This document shows positions 51,406 through 58,450 of a DNA stretch of 64,000 nucleotides, in pieces (positions within the stretch are counted from its first letter, which is position 1; every line of letters starts with the position of its first letter). Origin of the DNA: Verrucomicrobiaceae bacterium (GTDB lineage: Bacteria > Verrucomicrobiota > Verrucomicrobiia > Verrucomicrobiales > Verrucomicrobiaceae); the NCBI GenBank assembly GCA_019694165.1, contig JAIBCL010000005.1:62001-126000 (forward strand), given 5' to 3'. The translations under genes were made by a program, and so were the position numbers. The notes under the pieces are model-generated. The model did no database searches and had not been told where the DNA came from. It saw nothing but the letters and a program-made list of their open reading frames with translations.

Positions 51406-53115
51406 TCAGTTCGCGGCGTTCTGCGGCCAGTAGTCGTCCTCGCGGCCGGGCACGCTGTATTCATAGGGACCGCGGTGGACTTCCGGCAGTTCGGGCCAGT
51501 TGCCATGCGGCGGCGGCGAATCGGCGGCCCATTCGAGCGTGTTCGCCTTCCACGGATTCGCTCCCGCCGGCGCACCAGCGAAGAGGCTCTTGAGGACATT
51601 CCAGATGAACGGAAGCTGGAAGGCCATCATCACCAGCAGTGCATGCGTGGCGATGACACGCATCTTCAGCATACCCGGCGTCGCCAGCTCAGCGAAGCCG
51701 CTGTAGTCGTAGATGCGGCGGTGCTCGCCGGCGAGTCCGCTGAAGAAGAGCGGGATGAAGACGAAATTGAACGCGATGGCCGTACCCCAGAAGTGAATCT
51801 GGCCGAGGCGCTCGTCGAGCATCTTGCCCGTCACCTTCGGGAAGTAATAGGTGAAGATGGCGAAGCCGCCGAATGCGACGAGCGGGATGAGCGTGTAGTG
51901 GAAGTGCGCGACGACGAAGTAGGTGTCGTGGAAATACACGTCGAGCGCGCTTGAGCCGAGGTAGATGCCCGTCACGCCGCCGAGGAGAAATTCGACGATG
52001 ATGCCGACGGCCCAGAGCATGGGCACCTTGAAGTCGATCGACCCTTTGAACATCGTGGCGATCATGCCGAACATGATGACGGCCACGGGGATGGAGATGA
52101 TGATCGTCGTGAGACTGAAGATCGATGCCATGCGCGGGTCGATGCCGGCGACGAACTGATGATGCGCCCACACGACCATGCTCAGGATGCCGACCATGAA
52201 AGTGGTATAGACCATCGTCTTGTAGCCGAAGAGCGGCTTGCGTGAGAAGACGCAGATGATCTCGCACACGACGCCGAGTTCCGGAAGCAGCAGCACATAC
52301 ACCTCGGGGTGGCCGAAGAACCAGAAGAGATGCTGCCACAGCACCGGATCACCACCTTGCGCGCCAAAGAAGTGCGTGCCCACGGTTTGATCCAGCAGCA
52401 GCATCACCGCACCGGCGACGAGCGGACCGACGGACATCATGAAGATGATGGTGGCGATCACGATCATCCAGACGAGCACCGGCATGTCGAACATCTTCAT
52501 GCCCTTGGCGCGGGAGTTCATCGCGGTCGTGATGAAATTGATGCCGCCGAGCAGGAAGGCCACGATTTCGAGTGCGACGGCGAGGAGCCAGATCTTGTTT
52601 CCCCACGGCGTCATGTTGTAGTCAGCCTTGGCGGAGAGCGGCGGATACGAAGTCCACGCGCCGCCGAACGCGCCGCCCGGAGCGATGAATCCGAGAAGCA
52701 GAAGCACCGTGGAGAGGAAGAAGATTTGGAACGACAGGCGGTTCACGCGCGGGAACACCATGTCGTCGCACCCGATCATCAGCGGAATGCAGTAATTGCC
52801 GAGGCCCGCAAGCAGGACAGGCATCGCCACCCAGAAGATCATGATGGTGCCGTGATTGGTGACGAGCGAGTTGTAAGCCGCCGGGGAAAGCACGCCGTAG
52901 AACGGAATGTGCGCCGTCGGATTCGCCAGATGCATGCGGAACACATAGGACATGTACACCCCGACGACGGCCATGAACATGCCGGTGAGTGTGTACTGCA
53001 GGGCGATGACCTTGTGATCGCAGGAGAAGAGATACTTGCTGAAAAAACCTTGCGGCTCGTGATGCGCGTGCGCGTCGGCCTGATGTGCGGGCGCGGTGAC
53101 GGAGGATGGATTCAT
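51406..53115 (-). CDS. coxA: Cytochrome c oxidase subunit I
   Basis: The 569-residue catalytic subunit reduces oxygen to water and pumps protons. Haem and CuB ligands are visible in NHGTIMIFWVAMP, WFFGHPEVYVLLLPELGVVC (with the Tyr cross-link site HPEVY), WAHHQFVAGID and HDTYFVVAHFHYTLIP. Twelve or more membrane helices are expected. The start MNPSSVTAPAHQADAHAHHE at 53115 is His-rich; upstream text overlaps coxB and is excluded. The context is coxB upstream and coxC downstream. Confidence 0.97.
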   Translation of the reverse strand: MNPSSVTAPAHQADAHAHHEPQGFFSKYLFSCDHKVIALQYTLTGMFMAVVGVYMSYVFRMHLANPTAHIPFYGVLSPAAYNSLVTNHGTIMIFWVAMPVLLAGLGNYCIPLMIGCDDMVFPRVNRLSFQIFFLSTVLLLLGFIAPGGAFGGAWTSYPPLSAKADYNMTPWGNKIWLLAVALEIVAFLLGGINFITTAMNSRAKGMKMFDMPVLVWMIVIATIIFMMSVGPLVAGAVMLLLDQTVGTHFFGAQGGDPVLWQHLFWFFGHPEVYVLLLPELGVVCEIICVFSRKPLFGYKTMVYTTFMVGILSMVVWAHHQFVAGIDPRMASIFSLTTIIISIPVAVIMFGMIATMFKGSIDFKVPMLWAVGIIVEFLLGGVTGIYLGSSALDVYFHDTYFVVAHFHYTLIPLVAFGGFAIFTYYFPKVTGKMLDERLGQIHFWGTAIAFNFVFIPLFFSGLAGEHRRIYDYSGFAELATPGMLKMRVIATHALLVMMAFQLPFIWNVLKSLFAGAPAGANPWKANTLEWAADSPPPHGNWPELPEVHRGPYEYSVPGREDDYWPQNAAN

Positions 53116-53134
53116 GTGGGCGTGGAGTGCTGGC

Positions 53135-53926
53135 TTATTTCTGCGGAGCGGGCGCAGGTGCGGGTGTAGCTGGAGCAGGAGCAGGCGTCGGGGCCGCAGC
53201 CGGCGCAGCAGAAGGAGCACCGGCGCCCGTCGGTGCGGCAGAAGCCGCGGGTGGCATGACGGCGGAAGCGCCCTGCGCCTTCATCCACGCATCGTATTCT
53301 TCCTGTGTCTGCACAGTGACGCGCGCCGCCATGTAGCCGTGGCCGATGCCGCAAATCTGCGTGCACTGAACGTCATACTTGCCGGTGGCCGTCGGTTTCA
53401 CCCAGCCAGTGATGCTGCGGCCGGGAATCGTGTCCTGCTTGAACCGCATCACGGGGATGCAGAAGGAATGCAGCACGTCCTTCGATTGAAGATTGAGATG
53501 CACCGTCTTGTTCACGACAAGATGGAGGTCATCGACGGTCACGATGTCATCCGGCGTGTCGAGTTTTCCGTCCGGACCTTCGTGGCGGAACGTCCACGCC
53601 CACTGCTGGCCGGTGACGTCCACCTTGTGATCGGCGGCGGGCAGATCTTCCTTGATGTTTTTCCACACGCTGGCCGTCGCCACGTCGATCCAGCCGTCGC
53701 ACATCACCACCAGAATCACGGGACCCATCACCCAGCCCATCTCGCGCCATGACTTGCCGGTGATGTAAGCTGCCTTCGGGTTGTTCTTGCGGCGGTAGCG
53801 GAACGAAAAGTAAAACACCACCGCCTGCGCGACGATGAACCAGAAACCGATCAGCGCCGTGACGAGCCAGAAAAGGCCGTCGACGTCCGCCGCATATGAA
53901 GAGAGTCCTTTGATCCAGTGATTCAT
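53135..53926 (-). CDS. coxB: Cytochrome c oxidase subunit II
   Basis: The 263-residue protein has two N-terminal helices (GLFWLVTALIGFWFIVAQAV and WVMGPVILVVMCDGWIDVAT), then a CuA cupredoxin domain with QWAWTFRHEGPDGK, DVLHSFCIPVMRFKQDTIPG and CTQICGIGHGYM (Cys-x3-Cys-x3-His-x2-Met, the CuA site). It ends in an Ala/Pro repeat tail (APAPATPAPAPAPQK). No C-terminal cytochrome c domain is fused; a separate dihaem cytochrome (54178..54876) precedes it. Confidence 0.95.
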   Translation of the reverse strand: MNHWIKGLSSYAADVDGLFWLVTALIGFWFIVAQAVVFYFSFRYRRKNNPKAAYITGKSWREMGWVMGPVILVVMCDGWIDVATASVWKNIKEDLPAADHKVDVTGQQWAWTFRHEGPDGKLDTPDDIVTVDDLHLVVNKTVHLNLQSKDVLHSFCIPVMRFKQDTIPGRSITGWVKPTATGKYDVQCTQICGIGHGYMAARVTVQTQEEYDAWMKAQGASAVMPPAASAAPTGAGAPSAAPAAAPTPAPAPATPAPAPAPQK

Positions 53927-53937
53927 GCCATGCGGAG

Positions 53938-54111
53938 TTAGAGGACTTCGGTCACGATCATCGCGATGAAGGCGGCGCAGACCACGACGGTGACGCCGAA
54001 CATGATGAAAGCCACGCGGTGTTCATTGGCACCGGCAGCCGTATGTGAAACCGGCATGGCGGCTGTCGCTTCGGCGGAGCCGGCGCTCTGGGCGATGGAT
54101 GGTTGAGGCAT
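53938..54111 (-). CDS. 57-residue single-span membrane protein of the oxidase operon
   Basis: Between the cytochrome c gene and coxB a frame begins at ATG 54111: MPQPSIAQSAGSAEATAAMP, then HTAAGANEHRVAFIMFGVTV, then a hydrophobic end (VCAAFIAMIVTEVL) before TAA at 53938. It has one transmembrane helix at the C-terminus, as in small oxidase subunits. It is 11 bases before coxB and the codon use fits a real gene. It has no recognised family. Confidence 0.65.
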   Translation of the reverse strand: MPQPSIAQSAGSAEATAAMPVSHTAAGANEHRVAFIMFGVTVVVCAAFIAMIVTEVL

Positions 54112-54177
54112 GGGGTTGTGAGGTTTTGGGTTGAAAGGTAGAATTGAAATCAGAACGGAAGCGATCCCGGGAAGGGA

Positions 54178-54876
54178 TCACGGCTTGCCGCTGAGCGTCT
54201 TGATGTAGGCGATGATGTCGCGGTCAGCCTCGGCCACGGTCGCGCCCATGCCCTTGGCCATCGCGGGCAGCGCATCGCGCACCATCGGCACCATGCGGAA
54301 GCCCTCGGCGTCCTTCACGCCGCCGCGCACGCCGTTGCGGAATTTTGCCAGTTGCTCCTGGATGTACCAGGACTCCAGCGGCACCTGCGAGGGAGCGTGG
54401 ATGTTCGGGTCAGGATTACCCTGCGAGTTCGCACCGTGGCACGCAAGGCACACCATCGAGTAGAGCTGCTGGCCGCGCTTCACGTCGGCGGCGGCGTCAG
54501 TCTTCTCGGTTTTTCTCGGGAGGCTCGCCACGTAGGCGGCCACGGCCTTGATCTCGTCGTCATTCGCCAGCGAGCGCGCCATCGCGCGCATCATCAGGCC
54601 CTTGGTGTCCTCCGGATGCGCGCCACGCAGATCGGCGCGGAATTTCCTGAGCTGATTCTCGACGTACCAGGCGTCCACTCCCGCGATCGATGGAACACGG
54701 AGCGCTCCCGCCGTCATGCCCTGGGCATCAGGGCCGTGGCAGTTGATGCACCGGGTGAACAACAGCCGCCCGCTGCCAGCATCCGCCTCCGCCGCCTTCA
54801 TTTGCGTGGCGGCGCAGGACAGGACAACACACGCGAGAAGATGAGCGATGGAGGCGGAGAGATGACGTGGGCGCAT
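54178..54876 (-). CDS. Periplasmic dihaem cytochrome c
   Basis: The 232-residue protein has a signal peptide (SIAHLLACVVLSCAATQMKA) and two c-type haem sites, CINCH and CLACH, each followed by a cytochrome c fold: LRVPSIAGVDAWYVENQLRK with a methionine pair, and APSQVPLESWYIQEQLAKFR. The two halves are similar, as in cytochrome c4. It probably feeds electrons to the CuA site of the oxidase that follows. It is the first gene of the oxidase operon; the upstream gap is divergent. Confidence 0.93.
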   Translation of the reverse strand: MRPRHLSASIAHLLACVVLSCAATQMKAAEADAGSGRLLFTRCINCHGPDAQGMTAGALRVPSIAGVDAWYVENQLRKFRADLRGAHPEDTKGLMMRAMARSLANDDEIKAVAAYVASLPRKTEKTDAAADVKRGQQLYSMVCLACHGANSQGNPDPNIHAPSQVPLESWYIQEQLAKFRNGVRGGVKDAEGFRMVPMVRDALPAMAKGMGATVAEADRDIIAYIKTLSGKP

Positions 54877-55091
54877 GGGTGTGAAGGTCGGGAAAACGAG
54901 TCTCCACTACACGCATCATCCCCTTCTCAAATCCTGCGCAAGTGTGCGCCGATCTTTTGCTCACGCCATGCTCGCGACAGCGCCCGCCGGCGTTCCGCCA
55001 CCGCAGCATCCCGCAGACGATCCATCCAAAGTCGTATCGCCACATCTGGACAGGGGAGGGTTTGCCCGCATCTTTGCCGCCGCCTGATTTT

Positions 55092-56327
55092 ATGAATGCG
55101 ACTCTTCCTGTTTCACTTCTCGTTCCAGCCGCCGCACTTCCCGCCGAGGGCGCGGAGTTTGAGTGGCCCGCCGGCTTCCAGCCGAAGGCAGAGTTCAGGG
55201 AGTGGCTCCGTGTCTTCCGCAAGCTGTGCGGCGACTCCTCGCCACGGTTCCATGTGAGGAAGACGGACGTCGATCTGCTCTCGGACATCGAAGGCGCAAG
55301 CACGCTGCACTGGGTGAAGCTTGGCTTTGGCGAGGATGACTCCGCGCCGCAGCTCGAGGCATCCCCCGCCACCACGGCGCTGGACTGGAGTGCCGTGCTT
55401 GGCCGCGTGAGCGAAAAAATCGGTGCCGAGCACTTCATCGCCACGCATCAGGAAATGATCCGCGTCTTTCTCGAAGAGACGCGTGCCGCCGTCGCGGTGG
55501 CCACACGCGGGCTGGCCGGCGAGGCGGTGCCCGTGGTGTCCGTGCGCGTGGAGGGAGACAATGTGATCATCGCCTTCCACGGTGTCTGGCAGGCGGATGT
55601 GGCCGGGCTGAATTCGCTCAAGGGGGGGCTGCCGGTGAAGGGCCTGGCCGAGGCAGACCCTTCCACGCTCGATGCCTGCCTGGTGCTGAACGAGTCGGAA
55701 GTCGAAGGCCGCGGGATCGTCGAGGCCGTGCTCAGCGTGTCGATGCTGGCCATGGTATTCCAAGACCAGCAGCGGACCGTGCCGCCTCCGCCGCTGACCA
55801 CGCCCGCGCCCATCACGCAGGTGGTGCAGCAGCCCGACGACAGCCATGTGAGCGAGCCGCTCCCGGTGAAGTCCCAGAAACTGAAGCAGCCCGAGCCGCT
55901 CGTATATCCGAATGTGATCAAGAACGCCAACGGCGCCGAGCACAAGGTCGTGGTCGATATCGCCGCCCAGCGCGCCTTTGTCTTCATCGGCGACAAGCTC
56001 GCCTTCGAGACGCCGGTCTCCTCCGCCGCCAAAGGCCGCCACACGCCACGCGGCACTTTCAGGATCACCGAGAAAATCCGCAGCGGAAAACACTCCACGC
56101 TCTACAAGAGCCTCATGCCGTACTGGATGCGCCTCGACGAGAGCGCCATCGGCATGCACACCGGGCAGCTTCCCGGCTACGCGGCCTCCCACGGCTGCGT
56201 GCGCATGCCGGATGAAAGCGCGCGCTTCATCTTCGACCTCGTGCCGAAGGGCACCACCGTGCAGATTGTCGATTCCTTGAAGCCGAAGGTCGTCGAGCCG
56301 CCCGCCGAAATCGTCGCCCAGCGCTGA
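55092..56327 (+). CDS. L,D-transpeptidase (YkuD domain) with long N-terminal region
   Basis: The product has 411 residues. Residues 1-230 have no recognised domain, although they contain regular alpha/beta text (EFREWLRVFRKLCGDSSPRF, VSVRVEGDNVIIAFHGVWQA). A Pro/Gln linker follows. The YkuD domain at about 275-400 has VVVDIAAQRAFVFIGDKLAF, TPRGTFRITEK and the catalytic SHGCVRMP. It would make 3-3 peptidoglycan cross-links or attach proteins to the wall, in the periplasm. No clear signal peptide is seen, though VSLLVPAAALPAEG is weakly hydrophobic. Confidence 0.85.
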   Translation: MNATLPVSLLVPAAALPAEGAEFEWPAGFQPKAEFREWLRVFRKLCGDSSPRFHVRKTDVDLLSDIEGASTLHWVKLGFGEDDSAPQLEASPATTALDWSAVLGRVSEKIGAEHFIATHQEMIRVFLEETRAAVAVATRGLAGEAVPVVSVRVEGDNVIIAFHGVWQADVAGLNSLKGGLPVKGLAEADPSTLDACLVLNESEVEGRGIVEAVLSVSMLAMVFQDQQRTVPPPPLTTPAPITQVVQQPDDSHVSEPLPVKSQKLKQPEPLVYPNVIKNANGAEHKVVVDIAAQRAFVFIGDKLAFETPVSSAAKGRHTPRGTFRITEKIRSGKHSTLYKSLMPYWMRLDESAIGMHTGQLPGYAASHGCVRMPDESARFIFDLVPKGTTVQIVDSLKPKVVEPPAEIVAQR

Positions 56328-56343
56328 AGCACGCAGCCTCCGC

Positions 56344-56685
56344 TCAGTAACGCGGCATCTCCGGATCGACGTAGTCCGCCCACGCGGCGATGCCGCCGGC
56401 CATGCTCTGCACGTTTTCAAAACCTGTCTGACGCAGCCAGCCGGCGGCGCGCAGCGATCTCATGCCGTGGTGGCAGTAGATGACGATGCGCTGGCTCTTG
56501 TCCGGCAGCTTCGCCACCGCTTCCTCACCAAACCGGGTGAGCGGCATCAGCTCGGCACCCTCGATGCGGCAGATCCGCCATTCGTCCTCCTCGCGGCAGT
56601 CCACCAGGCGAAACGGCGCGTCACTCCGCGCGGCGAGGAGGCCGGCAGTTTCTTCCACCGAGATTTCCAGGGGCGGAGCAGCCAT
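56344..56685 (-). CDS. Rhodanese-like sulfurtransferase, single domain
   Basis: The 113-residue protein has the rhodanese fold, with LVDCREEDEWRICRIEGAEL, then RIVIYCHHGMRSLRAAGWLR, where CHHGMRS is the active loop with its cysteine. It ends NVQSMAGGIAAWADYVDP. It is cytosolic and probably moves sulfur or reacts with thiols. It lies between the two L,D-transpeptidases and precedes neither in an obvious unit. Confidence 0.92.
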   Translation of the reverse strand: MAAPPLEISVEETAGLLAARSDAPFRLVDCREEDEWRICRIEGAELMPLTRFGEEAVAKLPDKSQRIVIYCHHGMRSLRAAGWLRQTGFENVQSMAGGIAAWADYVDPEMPRY

Positions 56686-56698
56686 TCCGCTTCCATGC

Positions 56699-57316
56699 TC
56701 AATGCTGCACAGTCACCGGCGTGCCGATGGACACATGGTTGAAGAAAATCTCGGCCATGTGGGCGGGCATGCGCACGCAGCCGTGGGAGGCGGCGTAGCC
56801 GGGAAGGTAGCCTTTGTGCATGCCAGCCCCGCCGTTGAAGCGCATGAACCACGTCATCTCGGAGCCGAGGAAGCGCGTGCCGGGCGGCGGCTTGTCCTTC
56901 GTGATGTCCACGTTTTGCACCACCACCTCGCCATTGGCGTCCACAAAGTCGCCATAGAGATTCGAGCGGTGATCCTTGTCCTTCTCGAATATCTTGAACT
57001 TGCCGGTCGTCGTCGGATGCCCCTCGTCACCCGTGGAGAGGGAGGACACGCCGGCGAGTGTGCCGCCTTTGTAAAAGAACGCCCGCTGGTCGCTCAGGTC
57101 GATGACGATGCTGGACGGACCGCTCAGGCCCTCACCGTCCCAGTAGGACACCGTGTCAGTGGCATAGTTCGCCGAGCCGGGCACCGCCTGCGGTGAAAAG
57201 GCCTCCAGATACTGAGTTTGGGTGCGGGGGCCGTTCGTGGCGCATGACGCCAGCCCTGCCAGCGCGGCGGCAGTGGCGAGGCTGCGACGGAACCTTGATG
57301 TCAGCGAGGGTCTCAT
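56699..57316 (-). CDS. L,D-transpeptidase (YkuD domain) lipoprotein
   Basis: The 205-residue protein starts at ATG 57316 and has a lipobox at about residues 22-26 (LAGLASC), so it is probably an outer- or inner-membrane lipoprotein. The YkuD domain (about 65-200) shows SIVIDLSDQRAFFYKGGTLA, PTTTGKFKIFEKDKDHRSN and the active site SHGCVRMPAH. It is the second such enzyme of the window; it is shorter than the one at 55092 and shares the PGYAASHGCVRMP block with it. Confidence 0.9.
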   Translation of the reverse strand: MRPSLTSRFRRSLATAAALAGLASCATNGPRTQTQYLEAFSPQAVPGSANYATDTVSYWDGEGLSGPSSIVIDLSDQRAFFYKGGTLAGVSSLSTGDEGHPTTTGKFKIFEKDKDHRSNLYGDFVDANGEVVVQNVDITKDKPPPGTRFLGSEMTWFMRFNGGAGMHKGYLPGYAASHGCVRMPAHMAEIFFNHVSIGTPVTVQH

Positions 57317-57494
57317 GGCAATGCTCGTTCTTTCAGCGACGGGAGTGGAAAAATTGGCGCGCATGATCCTTCATCACGTTCCGGGTGTCCACCACTTCCT
57401 TGGTCCCTCGGGTCAAAAACTCATTGCGGCATCCGGGCTGGCGGGGCATTTTGGCCGCCCGCAGAATCCGAGCTGACTTCAGAACGATCCGTCC

Positions 57495-57830
57495 ATGCCC
57501 ACTTACGAATACGAATGCCAGAAGTGCGGCCATCATTTCGAGGCCGTGCAATCGATGAAAGACCCGCATCTCAAGGACTGCCCGCAGCAGGACTGCGAGG
57601 GGCCCGTGAAACGCCGGATCAGCCTCGGATCAGGTTTCATTTTCAAGGGCAGCGGCTTCTACATCACGGACTACCGAAGTGATTCGTACAAAGCCGCCGC
57701 GAAGAAGGACTCGGAGGCGGCCGCTGGTTCCTCTTCGTCTTCCTCATCGTCTGGAACATCTTCATCTTCCCCGGCCGGCTCGTCGTCTCCGGCACCTGCC
57801 GCGCCCGCGAAATCCGCCAGCGCGGCGTGA
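57495..57830 (+). CDS. FmdB family zinc ribbon protein with Ser-rich tail
   Basis: The 111-residue protein begins MPTYEYECQKCGHHFEAVQS, the classic FmdB start, with CQKC and a second pair in CPQQDCEG. A short VKRRISLGSGFIFKGSGFYI segment follows. The last about 35 residues are Ser, Ala and Pro, typical of the family. The function of the family is not settled; regulatory roles have been proposed. It is divergent from the lipoprotein transpeptidase. Confidence 0.88.
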   Translation: MPTYEYECQKCGHHFEAVQSMKDPHLKDCPQQDCEGPVKRRISLGSGFIFKGSGFYITDYRSDSYKAAAKKDSEAAAGSSSSSSSSGTSSSSPAGSSSPAPAAPAKSASAA

Positions 57831-57855
57831 TGGATGCACACCCCGCCTCCGCCCC

Positions 57856-58428
57856 GTGAAGCTGCTGGTCAAACTGCTCGTTCTCACCGGCCTCAGCGGC
57901 CTGACCGGAGCAGCCATCGTAGGGCACCGCGGTGCCGATCTCGGCAGCGTGCGCGGAACTGGCCCGGCCGAGGCTTCAGCGCAGGTGAACGACATCGCCG
58001 ACATGCTCACCCAGGCCGGCATCAAGCGCTCGGCGCCCGTCGAGATCGCCGAAGCGGACCTGAACCGTTTCCTCGCGGCAACGCTATCCGGCAGGCAGGC
58101 TGGGCGCACCCGGCGGCTGATTGATTTTGAGAAAGCCGTGGTCAACCTCGAGCCTGGAGATGCCAATGTGATCCTGTGCTGGAATCTCGAAGGCCACCAA
58201 ACCACGACATCGCTGCACCTGCGCGTGACGCAGGAGAAAGGCGAGCATCGTTTTGAGGTCACGCACGGCGCCTACGGGCGCATGCCGGTCGCACGCGGTT
58301 TCATGGCAGCCGTGATGCCTGCCTACACGGCGCTCATGGCGGCGATGAACCCTGAGATCCGGCAGGTGCTCGGCATGACGAAGATCCATTTTGCAAAGGA
58401 CAAGCTGGTGCTTGATCCGCGATTCTGA
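57856..58428 (+). CDS. Membrane-anchored hypothetical protein
   Basis: The 190-residue product is read from GTG 57856. Hydrophobic N-terminus (LLVKLLVLTGLSGLTGAAIV), then a soluble part with EIAEADLNRFLAATLSGRQA and RLIDFEKAVVNLEPGDANVI, then YTALMAAMNPEIRQVLGMT. Similar proteins next to DUF-type secreted genes occur in Verrucomicrobiota, but I recognise no family. It sits 22 bases before the large repeat-motif protein, on the same strand, so the two are probably one unit. Confidence 0.6.
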   Translation: MKLLVKLLVLTGLSGLTGAAIVGHRGADLGSVRGTGPAEASAQVNDIADMLTQAGIKRSAPVEIAEADLNRFLAATLSGRQAGRTRRLIDFEKAVVNLEPGDANVILCWNLEGHQTTTSLHLRVTQEKGEHRFEVTHGAYGRMPVARGFMAAVMPAYTALMAAMNPEIRQVLGMTKIHFAKDKLVLDPRF

Positions 58429-58450
58429 CATGCTGGCTCTCCCCTCGACG

